Assembly: GCF_900659865.1 (NCBI RefSeq)
Contig: NZ_LR213820.1
Span: 1-32,456, forward strand
Length of the DNA stretch: 32,456 bases
Direction: 5' to 3'
Source of the DNA: Hyella patelloides LEGE 07179
Lineage (GTDB): Bacteria; Cyanobacteriota; Cyanobacteriia; Cyanobacteriales; Xenococcaceae
The translations under genes were made by a program, and so were the position numbers. Below, in pieces: positions 24,023-32,299 of this stretch (the first letter of the stretch is position 1; each line of letters opens with the position of its first letter). A model generated the notes under the pieces. That model made no database searches. It was given only the letters and a program-made list of their open reading frames with translations, and was not told where the DNA came from.

Positions 24023-25375
24023 ATGAATGCCAATGTATTTGCATTACCTCATCCCAAAGCGAAATTTTTTCTCGGTCATCTTCCTAGCCTAAGTAAGGAA
24101 AGGATCGAGTTTTTAACCCAATGCGCTCGTGAATATGGAGATATTGTACCTCTGCGTTTGGGCAATACTCCTGCTTTGTTTTTAAATCGCCCCGAATATA
24201 TAGAGCAGGTATTAAATAACAGAAAATTATTTGTTAAAAAGGGTAATGCTTTGCGTCGCCTTTTAGGAGAAGGATTAATTACAAGCGAAGGAGAATCCTG
24301 GTTTCGCCAACGACGTTTAATTCAACCCGTATTCCACCAAAAACAGATAGCTACTTATGCAGATGTTATGGTGGCTAATACCGAACAGATGCTTGAAGAC
24401 TGGCAAAATGGCGAAATTCGCAATGTCCACCAAGACATGATGTCACTGACTTTGAATATTATAGTCAAAACAATATTTAGTATCGATTTAAGCCATCAAG
24501 AAGCCAAGACTATTGCTTTTGCTCTCGATATCGCACTTGAGTATTTTCAAAAAATGCCAGGACAAAATCCGTTACAATGGCTTCCCACACCAGAGTCTTG
24601 GCGTGTTAAAAGAGCGATTGAAGCTCTAGACAGAACTATTTATAACATTATTAGTCAGAGGCGAAACAGTAATGAAGCTAAAGCTAAGACCGATCTACTG
24701 TCGATGTTGATGCAGACACAAGATGAAGCAGATGGTAGCGTGATGAGTGACAAGCAGTTAAGAGACGAAGTTGCTACTCTCATTTTTGCAGGACATGAAA
24801 CAACCGCTAATGCTTTGTCATGGATGTGGATACTATTATCCGAGCATCCCCAGGTGCAGTCTAAATTATTAACAGAATTAACAGCAGTATTAGGCGATCG
24901 CTACCCTACCCTTGCAGACATACCTAATTTGCCCTACACCAATATGGTAATCAAGGAGGCGATGCGACTTTACCCGCCCGTTCCTTTGATACTTCGCAAA
25001 GCTGCTCAAAATTGCGAAATTGGTGGTTACTTCGTACCTGCTGAATGTGTACTTCTAATGAGCCAGTGGACAATGCACCGCCATCCTAGCTATTTTAAAG
25101 ACCCCGATTTATTTATACCAGAGCGTTGGGCTAACGATCTAGAAAAACAGCTACCCAAAGGTGTTTATTTCCCCTTTGGAGACGGCTCTCGTATTTGCAT
25201 TGGCAAGAATTTCGCGCTGATAGAAGCAGTTTTAATAGTAGCCACAATCGCGCCTAAGTTTCAAATTTCGTTATCGCCAAATCAGCAGATCGTACCCCAA
25301 GCTTCGATTAGTTTGAGACCAAAACATGGTCTTAAAGTTGTCATAACTGAACGCTATTTACTATCGCAAGAATGA
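24023..25375 (+). CDS. Cytochrome P450 (first of two)
   Basis: The 450-residue soluble monooxygenase contains the I-helix oxygen-activation motif FAGHETTAN (about residues 255-263), the K-helix ExxR as EAMR (Glu312, Arg315) and the heme-binding loop PFGDGSRICIG with Cys392 as the thiolate ligand. It is the second gene of a probable TetR-P450 operon (31-bp gap). Its substrate is unknown; sequence style resembles bacterial P450s of the fatty-acid/terpenoid-hydroxylating clan. It needs separate redox partners (ferredoxin and reductase), not encoded nearby. It is not a close copy of the second P450 at 27042-28406. Confidence 0.93.
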   Translation: MNANVFALPHPKAKFFLGHLPSLSKERIEFLTQCAREYGDIVPLRLGNTPALFLNRPEYIEQVLNNRKLFVKKGNALRRLLGEGLITSEGESWFRQRRLIQPVFHQKQIATYADVMVANTEQMLEDWQNGEIRNVHQDMMSLTLNIIVKTIFSIDLSHQEAKTIAFALDIALEYFQKMPGQNPLQWLPTPESWRVKRAIEALDRTIYNIISQRRNSNEAKAKTDLLSMLMQTQDEADGSVMSDKQLRDEVATLIFAGHETTANALSWMWILLSEHPQVQSKLLTELTAVLGDRYPTLADIPNLPYTNMVIKEAMRLYPPVPLILRKAAQNCEIGGYFVPAECVLLMSQWTMHRHPSYFKDPDLFIPERWANDLEKQLPKGVYFPFGDGSRICIGKNFALIEAVLIVATIAPKFQISLSPNQQIVPQASISLRPKHGLKVVITERYLLSQE

Positions 25376-25425
25376 TTCTTAACACTCACGCATTTCCTGC
25401 CGTCAAATTCATCTCATTGATACAG

Positions 25426-26844
25426 CTATTGCTCGCTTTCAGCATTGCCCATATTGATTGGTAAACAAACAATAAAACAAGTTTTACCTGGTTCGGATTC
25501 TAAAAAAATCGCTCCACGATGGCGGTTTTCGACGATGCGTCTAACAACATCTAAACCCAAACCCGAACCTTCTCCCACAGATTTGGTGGTGAAAAAGGGT
25601 TCAAAAATTCGAGATTGAACTTCTAAAGGAATACCTATTCCAGAGTCAATGATCTTTACAACTATACGATCGCTTTTTTTCAGAGTGATAATTTCCACTG
25701 TGCCTTTGCCTGACATTGCAGCGATCGCATTATCGATTAAATTAGTCCATACTTGATTGAGTTCGCTACCGTAAGCGGGGATTTGGGGAAGATTGCGATC
25801 GTAAACTCGCTTTACTTTAACCCCATATTTTAATTTGTGGGATAGTAATTGTAGGGTATCTTCGATTCCTTGATGAATGTCTACCTGTTGTCTTGCACCC
25901 CGATCTAAGTGAGAATAAGAGCGCATTGATTTAACTAATTCAGAAACTCTTTCTGCGCCCCGCAAACCTGATTGAATCATCATCATTACATCGAAAGATA
26001 AAGCCAACCAGCGTATCCCCATATCTCTTAATTCCGTAGAATCATCGCGCCATCTTGCCATTAGCTGTTCTAAAAGCTCAGGTTGTATATTGGCTGTTGC
26101 TAAAGGTTCGACTAATTTACCTGCGTCTTTGACTCCATAATCTTCTAACCAATCCAGTAAAGCATCTTCGCGATCCATTAAGGTTAAGGGTTCTATACGA
26201 TGATTGTTAAGCAAGAATTCATAACCATCGTCTCTAACTTGCTGCCATTGCGCTGTATGCTCATCTTCTACGTTACGCTGTCCGTAAACTAAATTCATGC
26301 GTTGCAATTCTAAAGTAGCTGGAATCAAGCTTTGTAGAGAACGCACTACCGCAGCAGCAGGGTTATTAAGTTCGTGAGCCAAACCCGCAGCTAAAGTTCC
26401 TAATGCTGCCATTTTCTCGCGATTGCGGATAAATGACTCTAATCCTCTAAGACGGTTTCGTACTGCCTGAAAAATGGTTCTTTCAAAGTTACGGCATTCA
26501 TGAAGTACGATCAGAAAGTTTTCACTACTAATTTCGTAAAGACGACAATCGGTATAGGTTTGTAAAGTAACAGGGACTAAATCATCAGTTAAAATCTGAA
26601 TTTCTCCAAAGAAAGCAGGAGCATTATGTTGTCCTACAGGCATTTGAATACCTTCACTCAAGCGAGTAATGCCCATATTACCTGAAATTAGAATAAAAAA
26701 TCCCCTGTGGATATCACCCTCTCTTACTAAAACTTCTCCTTTTGTGAGCTTAATTTCTTCAGCGCGATCGCATATCCAATTAAGACGAGATTCAGGAAGT
26801 TGTTGAAATAATTCTAATTGTAAAAGTTCTTCAATACACAACAT
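25426..26844 (-). CDS. Histidine kinase with N-terminal cNMP-binding domain
   Basis: The 472-residue cytosolic sensor kinase has a CRP-type cyclic-nucleotide-binding fold at about residues 10-125 (GEVLVREGD, GFFILISGNMGI, FFGEIQILTDD). It then has an H-box with His157 in LAAGLAHELNNPAAAV, a helical region and the HATPase domain: NLIDNAIAAM (N box), DSGIGIP (G1) and GEGSGLGLDVVRRIV (G2). No transmembrane segment is present. The cyclic nucleotide or redox ligand is unknown. No response regulator is adjacent, so it is an orphan kinase. It is convergent with P450 no. 1 and lies about 200 bp downstream of P450 no. 2 in the same orientation. Confidence 0.9.
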   Translation of the reverse strand: MLCIEELLQLELFQQLPESRLNWICDRAEEIKLTKGEVLVREGDIHRGFFILISGNMGITRLSEGIQMPVGQHNAPAFFGEIQILTDDLVPVTLQTYTDCRLYEISSENFLIVLHECRNFERTIFQAVRNRLRGLESFIRNREKMAALGTLAAGLAHELNNPAAAVVRSLQSLIPATLELQRMNLVYGQRNVEDEHTAQWQQVRDDGYEFLLNNHRIEPLTLMDREDALLDWLEDYGVKDAGKLVEPLATANIQPELLEQLMARWRDDSTELRDMGIRWLALSFDVMMMIQSGLRGAERVSELVKSMRSYSHLDRGARQQVDIHQGIEDTLQLLSHKLKYGVKVKRVYDRNLPQIPAYGSELNQVWTNLIDNAIAAMSGKGTVEIITLKKSDRIVVKIIDSGIGIPLEVQSRIFEPFFTTKSVGEGSGLGLDVVRRIVENRHRGAIFLESEPGKTCFIVCLPINMGNAESEQ

Positions 26845-27041
26845 TATTAGTTACCAGTTATCAGTTATCATTTATCAGCTAGTAGGTTGGTTTGAAGCAT
26901 GAAACCCAACAATCATAGAATACTAAGGATCGTGAATTAAATAACTTACAGATTAGATTAGGTAGGGTGTTGTTAGCGTAAGCTTAACGCACCGATATTT
27001 TAATTTGGGATTTTATTAAATTCTTATTTCTAAATAACTTC

Positions 27042-28406
27042 TTAAGCTAGTTTATTTTTTATTCTCATTTTAAAGCTAGATGGAGGAGCAAGGGTTAAAC
27101 CACGACGTACGGGAAACAGGGGATGGTTGCTAGTTAAATCCAATTGAAAGCGGGATAAAACGGTAGTGGTGACGAGCTTCATTTCTAATAGTGCTAATGC
27201 CGAACCTATGCAGCGACGATTTCCTCCACCAAAGGGAATATATTCATAAGGAGAATAAGTTTTTTGTAAAAATCTTTCTGGCTTAAACTGTTCTGGATCG
27301 GGATATAAATCTTCTCTATGATGTAAAGAATAAATAGAAACCATTAACCAAGTTTTTGGCTCTAAATCGTATCCCATAACCGATATTGGCTGAGTTAAAA
27401 TACGTCCGAAAGCCCCAGCAACAATGGGATAAATTCGTAAAGTTTCAGAAACTATTGCATCTAAATAAGTTAAATTGTTAATTGTTTTATAATCTGGATT
27501 TTCTCCCACAGAATCTAATTCAAAACGCAACTTATCTTGAACTTCTGGTAGATAATGAATCCAATAAAAAAGCCAAGCTAAAGCAGAAGCCGTAGTTTCG
27601 TGTCCTGCAAACAATAAAGTTATTAATTCATCGTGTAATTCTTCATCTGTCATTCCTTCGCCATTTTCATCTTTAGCTAATAGCAATAAACTAAAAATAT
27701 CCCGAAGTCCTGAAGTTCCTGAAGCTAATAATTCCCTTCTTTCGGCGATTTCCGCATAAATTAATTGTCTAATTTCTTGTTTTAAAAGCAAAAAACGACC
27801 CCAAGGACTAAATTTCCCCCAGTCTTTTTGGAGAAAAGAGAAAAACATAAAGCTAGAGCTTAAAGGAGTATTAAAAATATCTAGAAGTGCCGTTAATAAC
27901 TCTCTCAAGCGATCGTATCTCGTTCCAGAATCAATCCCAAAGACCACACTTAACATCACTCGCAAAGTAATTTCTTGCATTACGGGACGAACTGTAAAAG
28001 CTTTATTGGGTTGCCAATCTGCAATAACTTTATTGGTGATAGCCACTATTTGATCGCTACATTTTTGTAAAGATTCCCCATGAAAAGGAGGCATTAACAA
28101 ACGTCGGCGATTTTTATGTTCTTTCCCATCTAATAACAGCAAAGAATTATCTCCAACCAAGAAAGTTAACATCTTATTACCTCTACCTACTTCAAATTTA
28201 TCAGTAGAAGCAGTAAAGATATTTTCAATCGCTTGGGGGTTGCTAGTCATCACAGTTGGAGGCGCATTTTTCAATTTAAGTTGATAAAAATCTCCATATT
28301 GGCGAGCGCGATCTGTAATAAAATCTACAGGACGTAAAATAGCTTTGATTCGACGCATAATTAAGCGTAAACCAGAAGCAGCTTCGAGTGTGGGTATTGG
28401 TTTCAT
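27042..28406 (-). CDS. Cytochrome P450 (second), CYP110-like
   Basis: The 454-residue P450 has FAGHETTASALAW (I helix), the K-helix SETLR and the heme loop PFGGGNRRCIG with Cys399. Its N-terminal pattern (PIPTLEAASGLR, RQYGDFYQLKL, HKNRRRLLMPPFHGE) resembles the cyanobacterial CYP110 group, which oxidises fatty acids or terpenoids. The ATG at 28406 is well placed. It precedes the histidine kinase by about 200 bp and follows the pseudokinase gene by under 100 bp on the same strand. The substrate is unknown. Confidence 0.92.
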   Translation of the reverse strand: MKPIPTLEAASGLRLIMRRIKAILRPVDFITDRARQYGDFYQLKLKNAPPTVMTSNPQAIENIFTASTDKFEVGRGNKMLTFLVGDNSLLLLDGKEHKNRRRLLMPPFHGESLQKCSDQIVAITNKVIADWQPNKAFTVRPVMQEITLRVMLSVVFGIDSGTRYDRLRELLTALLDIFNTPLSSSFMFFSFLQKDWGKFSPWGRFLLLKQEIRQLIYAEIAERRELLASGTSGLRDIFSLLLLAKDENGEGMTDEELHDELITLLFAGHETTASALAWLFYWIHYLPEVQDKLRFELDSVGENPDYKTINNLTYLDAIVSETLRIYPIVAGAFGRILTQPISVMGYDLEPKTWLMVSIYSLHHREDLYPDPEQFKPERFLQKTYSPYEYIPFGGGNRRCIGSALALLEMKLVTTTVLSRFQLDLTSNHPLFPVRRGLTLAPPSSFKMRIKNKLA

Positions 28407-28499
28407 TACGACAAAAATTAACTATTTTAATTAGGTCGATCTTAGCGAATTACTCAATTTTTGGAGCGAATTAATCATGATATTCACAACCGATTCATC

Positions 28500-30170
28500 C
28501 TAGTGGAAATCTGCTTCCCAAACTCCGATGTAAATATTATCATCTCGATCGCGCTCGATACTTCCTTCTAAATTTTCTAACTTAAATAAATAGGTATTTG
28601 TTTGACGAAGATAAACACTTTGTAGTTCAAGAGCAACTGCATCAGTAAGCTTACCTTGTAATAAACTATCTAGAATTTCTTTAATCGTTTCTAAACCAAC
28701 AGCAGGCGCAATTGCTACTTCAGTTTGACGTAATTTATCTGTATTCAGATCGAACAAGTAGCCTAAATCTATCGAGCCTTTAGCTAAATCTTTGTAGATC
28801 CAAGCACTACTATTGGGCCAATATCCTTTTTGAATAGCGTTGGGTTCTCCTAATATTTTTCTTAGTTGTTTTTTGTTTGTTCCCGTAGTAAAGATTGGTA
28901 TTTCTAGTAAATCTGATGAATCACTATTAAGTAAAGAGGGTTTTTTAGTAGAAGGCTTTTCTTGATTAATATTATTAGAAGAGGTTTCAGGAAAATTAGA
29001 TAAGGTAGAAGGCAGTGAGAGTGATGACTCTGGTAGTTTCGTTCTGAAACTATCTTCTTGAGTTGAATTCTCTTTGCCTTGCCAAGTACTCACGCCTCGA
29101 TTAATCAAATATAAACCTCCTATTATAATTATTAGCATTATTCCCCAGTTTAATATTTTTGGCGTATTGTTGCGCTTTCTTTCCTGAATATAACTGTTTT
29201 TTAAAGATTTTGTTGAGGTTTTTTTGGTAACTTTGACTGTAGTTAAGGGTTTATTTTGAGTAAGTTTAGAAATAGCTTTTTTGGGGTATAAGCTATGGTT
29301 TTGAAGGTGATTTGTTGGATTTTCATAACTTAAAAATGTTTGAGTTTTTTCTTTTAATAAAGCAATCAGCATTTCTTTCGCTGAAGAGTAGCGATCTTTA
29401 GGATCTAGATTGATAGCTCGTACAATTACAGCAGCTAAATCGGAATCCAAGTCTTTAATTTTTGAAGGTATGATATAGTTTCCTGAATCCAAATCAATAG
29501 CCAAATCTACAGGATTTCTAGCTGTTAGTAAATAAATTGCAGTCAATCCCAAACTATAGAGATCGCTAGCAGGAATCGACTTGTCTAGTACTTGTTCAGA
29601 AGGAGCATAACTATGAGTATCGTTAAGAGAAAAGATATTCTGCTCACCATGAAAATCAAATGTTCTTACTATCTGCTCAATATTACCAAAATTAATTGAT
29701 ACGGGAGCGAGATCGCTATGACGCAATATAATATTTTTCGGTTGAATATTCTGGTGAATGATCTTTTGTTGGTGTAAATTGTCCAACACCAGCAAAAGTT
29801 TCAGCAAAATTTCTCTAACCATTTCAGGAGAAAACGTACCTGTATTTTTGACTTTTTCTTCGAGGGTTGCACCTTCGACTGATTCTCTAACAATGTAATA
29901 GGCTTGAGAGTTGTGAAAATAAGCGTAGATTTCAGGAAGATATTGATTAACTAAACTTGCTTGTTTAAGATGTACTGCCTCTTGATAAAACTCTTTGGCA
30001 ATCCACCCCCGAAGCTGTGGTTTTTGAGCGATCGGATTGTATACCTTAATTACACAATTGCGTGGTGGATTGTGACAAGTATCTAATCCAAAAAAAACCT
30101 TACCGAAATTGTTAGTTCGTTCTACGTGCAGAATAAAAAAGCGATTATCCAGTAGAGTAGTTTGAGTCAC
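28500..30170 (-). CDS. Membrane-anchored Ser/Thr pseudokinase
   Basis: The 556-residue protein has a kinase fold at about residues 10-275, a linker, one transmembrane helix (about 341-358, LNWGIMLIIIIGGLYLIN) and an extracytoplasmic C-terminal domain. Key catalytic residues are changed: the VIK lysine (Lys43) is present, but the HRD motif is His140-Gln141-Asn142 and DFG is Asn161-Phe-Gly. PSEQV replaces APE. Relatives keep HRD and DFG, so phosphotransfer is unlikely. The start is GTG at 30170 (TTG at 30173 is equivalent). The C-terminal domain with TTGTNKKQLRKILGEP is like those of cyanobacterial Ser/Thr kinases. It is probably a scaffold or allosteric regulator; ATP binding may persist. Confidence 0.85.
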   Translation of the reverse strand: MTQTTLLDNRFFILHVERTNNFGKVFFGLDTCHNPPRNCVIKVYNPIAQKPQLRGWIAKEFYQEAVHLKQASLVNQYLPEIYAYFHNSQAYYIVRESVEGATLEEKVKNTGTFSPEMVREILLKLLLVLDNLHQQKIIHQNIQPKNIILRHSDLAPVSINFGNIEQIVRTFDFHGEQNIFSLNDTHSYAPSEQVLDKSIPASDLYSLGLTAIYLLTARNPVDLAIDLDSGNYIIPSKIKDLDSDLAAVIVRAINLDPKDRYSSAKEMLIALLKEKTQTFLSYENPTNHLQNHSLYPKKAISKLTQNKPLTTVKVTKKTSTKSLKNSYIQERKRNNTPKILNWGIMLIIIIGGLYLINRGVSTWQGKENSTQEDSFRTKLPESSLSLPSTLSNFPETSSNNINQEKPSTKKPSLLNSDSSDLLEIPIFTTGTNKKQLRKILGEPNAIQKGYWPNSSAWIYKDLAKGSIDLGYLFDLNTDKLRQTEVAIAPAVGLETIKEILDSLLQGKLTDAVALELQSVYLRQTNTYLFKLENLEGSIERDRDDNIYIGVWEADFH

Positions 30171-30576
30171 CAAAATTATAAAACCATTGATTCAAGCTTA
30201 TTTGTTGTCTATCTAAAGGCTGTGTTTGATTGAGATTGATTGGAATACCAGAAGTTCTTTAATAGACTCATGATTGTTATCTATTTTCAGTTTAGACAGA
30301 TTTACTTAGGTAGTGAATCTTCCCAAGGTAGTAACTCTCTAATATTTCTTAGTTACGTATTTTTAATCACAGGGCGATCGCTAGATCCGCCCTCGTGGCG
30401 TTCTTTGACTTCTTCTCAGCAGTCATTCCAGCGTCTTGTACTTCTTTTTTGGGCGTTGCTGATTTAGCGAACGAGTGCGGTCTTGGGGGTTTCCCTCAAT
30501 GAGCAACTCGTTCAAGACAGGTATGAAACCGATAGTAATACTGTTCGGAGCTTCCGAAGCTCCTAAGACGGGGCGT

Positions 30577-30622
30577 ATCCTAAAGGACTAGCTTCCCTAA
30601 AGGACTTCCTTCGGGGCGCGCG
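30577..30622. repeat. Dispersed GC-rich module, variant copies
   Basis: Two CCTAAAGGACT units in tandem (30579 and 30596 onward), the second running into CTTCCTTCGGGGCGCGCG. This is close to copies 1 and 2 but with GG in place of the T of GGTCG. Confidence 0.65.
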
Positions 30623-30703
30623 TCGTAAACTCAAGGGGCTCAGGATTGTCAAGTTAATCGCTCAACCCATAGTTGATTGAGAACACAGTCCTGATTCACT
30701 CAG

Positions 30704-30773
30704 TCTAATCCCATGTTCTGAGATGCATGGGATTAGAGTACTAATCGCTAATTGCGTCTGGGGTACAATTAGC
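30704..30773 (+). ncRNA. Candidate structured RNA: two adjacent hairpins
   Basis: TCTAATCCCATG (30704-30715) pairs with CATGGGATTAGA (30726-30737) over 12 bp with a 10-nt loop. Immediately after, GCTAATTG (30747-30754) pairs with CAATTAGC (30766-30773) over 8 bp. Perfect adjacent stems in a non-coding region suggest a small RNA or a regulatory leader, though decayed transposon ends are also possible. Strand is assigned arbitrarily. Confidence 0.35.
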
Positions 30774-30857
30774 AGCCCGAACCTCTATCCTCGTCTGTAT
30801 GAATTCTAGGAGCTTCCTCGACGGGCGCGATCCTGCTCAGTGAGTTGTTGGTTCTTG

Positions 30858-30877
30858 AAGTGATTTAATCACTTTTT
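30858..30877 (+). terminator. Weak terminator-like stem-loop
   Basis: AAGTGAT (30858-30864) and ATCACTT (30868-30874) form a 7-bp stem with a 3-nt loop, followed by TTT. It could end a transcript carrying the two hairpins upstream. The stem is AT-rich and the T-run short. Confidence 0.35.
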
Positions 30878-31274
30878 CCTTATAGTTGGAAGTTCTCCTC
30901 TTGAATAAGATATGTTCTTTGCCAGCGTGAAGAGATGATATTTTCTCTACATCAGAAGCAGCAGAAGTGGTCAGACCCCGCGTCCCATCTCCGTGGTACA
31001 ATATATTGCCAAATTACTGCGCGACACGAAGTTAGTCCTTTAGGGCAAGCTTCCGACTTAAACTTCCCTTGGAAACCTCGAAAATCGCGGACTTACTGAA
31101 TGCTGACTAAAAGGGAAGGTAGAAAGGCAATTAATACTGTTTCTAATTGGGGCGATCATTTCTAGAAATGCAGAGAGCAACCTAGATAGCAATCGCTCTT
31201 TCACAGATTGTTATGGTTGATATTAAGAAGGATGAAGCAGTTGACTAGAACTAAACGAATGTAGAGAGTAAACA

Positions 31275-32024
31275 ATGAACAAAGAAGAGAAACAATCAAA
31301 GATAAGTCGATTTACTGTAGCGAACCTGCGTTTAGGCAGATTGCTTGCCATTTGCAGTTTTCTCAGTTTAACTTTGATTAATCCAGCTATAGCCGAAGAA
31401 AAATTATTGCAAACGTTGACAGTAACTGGAAATGGGAGCGAAAGAATTGCCACCACCCTCACACAAGTCAGGTTGGGAGTAGAGATTCAGGGAAGAACTG
31501 TGACAGAGGTACAACAAGAAGTAGCCAAGCGAACATCAGCCGTGGTGGATTTACTACGCTCAAAAGATATCTCACAGCTACAAACTACTGGCATTAGGCT
31601 CGTACCAGATTATGACTATAGCAATAACCAAAGAAACTTAGTGGGTTACATTGGCACAAATACGGTCAGCTTTCGCCTCCAAACCGAGCTTGTGGGAACT
31701 TTGTTAGATGAAACCGTTAAAGCAGGAGCTACCCGCATTGATGGAGTAAGTTTTACCGCTACCCCTGAAGCAATCTCTGAAGCTCAATTTGAAGCTCTCC
31801 GTAAAGCAACTATTGATGCTCAAGCTATGGCAGATGCTGTTTTAAAGACTCTCAATCTTACGTCCAAAGAGATTGTCAGTATTCAAGTCAATGAAGACAG
31901 TGTTCCCCCACCCCAGCCTATTGCAGCCGAGGCACTGTCAAGAGAAGATGCTGGGATAAATACGCCTGTCATCGGTGGAGAGCAAACAGTCCGAGCTTCT
32001 GTTACTTTGCAAATCAGCTACTAA
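31275..32024 (+). CDS. SIMPL-domain (DUF541) secreted protein
   Basis: The 249-residue protein has a basic N-terminus, a hydrophobic signal segment (about residues 24-39, LAICSFLSLTLINPAIA) with likely cleavage near AEE, and a mature SIMPL domain: LTVTGNGSERIATTLTQVRL, GYIGTNTVSFRLQ, GVSFTATPEAISEAQFEAL, ATIDAQAMADAVLKTL and a final ASVTLQISY strand. SIMPL/BP26-like proteins are periplasmic or surface oligomers of uncertain function. It is the last complete gene before psbA, on the same strand, with a 275-bp spacer. Confidence 0.9.
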   Translation: MNKEEKQSKISRFTVANLRLGRLLAICSFLSLTLINPAIAEEKLLQTLTVTGNGSERIATTLTQVRLGVEIQGRTVTEVQQEVAKRTSAVVDLLRSKDISQLQTTGIRLVPDYDYSNNQRNLVGYIGTNTVSFRLQTELVGTLLDETVKAGATRIDGVSFTATPEAISEAQFEALRKATIDAQAMADAVLKTLNLTSKEIVSIQVNEDSVPPPQPIAAEALSREDAGINTPVIGGEQTVRASVTLQISY

Positions 32025-32169
32025 CCAGAGCATTATTGAATGGATTGGTGAGAAAGATTTGATAATTTTAAGTAATACGGCATCTTTATAATTATAATTT
32101 ACCAAATTGCTGAAAAGAAGAAATAAGTACAACTTATGATAGATATTCTCATAATTGCTGTTACAAAAC

Positions 32170-32198
32170 TTGACAAAATCCCCATACTTAGTTATTCT
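32170..32198 (+). promoter_or_regulatory. Putative psbA promoter (sigma-70 type)
   Basis: TTGACA (32170-32175) and TATTCT (32193-32198) are separated by 17 nt, placing the start site near 32205 and giving a leader of about 95 nt before psbA. This is the best promoter-like pair in the spacer. Confidence 0.6.
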
Positions 32199-32263
32199 GT
32201 AAATATGGATGAAAGAAACACATCATTTTTAATCCCGTTTCCCATCCAGTTCTTAATCGAACC

Positions 32264-32294
32264 TTGACAATTAAATACATAACGCAATCATAAT
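32264..32294 (+). promoter_or_regulatory. Second psbA promoter candidate
   Basis: A second TTGACA at 32264-32269 precedes CATAAT (32289-32294) with 19-nt spacing. It would start transcription almost at the initiation codon, so it is less likely to drive translated mRNA. Confidence 0.25.
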
Positions 32295-32299
32295 CATAT

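Larger units (their letters stand above)
30174..31274. other. 1.1-kb gene-poor region with repeats and hairpins
   Basis: I found no credible coding sequence; an open frame at 30240-30467 has no domain and overlaps repeat DNA. The region contains GGGCGTTGCTGATTTAG at 30451 (resembles a transposon end), an inverted repeat GAACGAGT/ACTCGTTC (30469-30476/30506-30513), dispersed CCTAAAGGACT modules at about 30577-30622 and 31030, two strong hairpins at 30704-30773, a small stem-loop at 30858-30874, and a 16-bp match (30969-30984) to 235-250 in inverted orientation. A structured non-coding RNA is possible but unproven. Confidence 0.5.

Noticed and set aside
30240-30467. 75-codon plus-strand open frame
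   Set aside because: Low-complexity sequence with no domain, ending in repeat DNA.
30451-30467. GGGCGTTGCTGATTTAG as a transposon end
   Set aside because: Its first bases resemble the MITE end at 15667, but no matching right end was found downstream.
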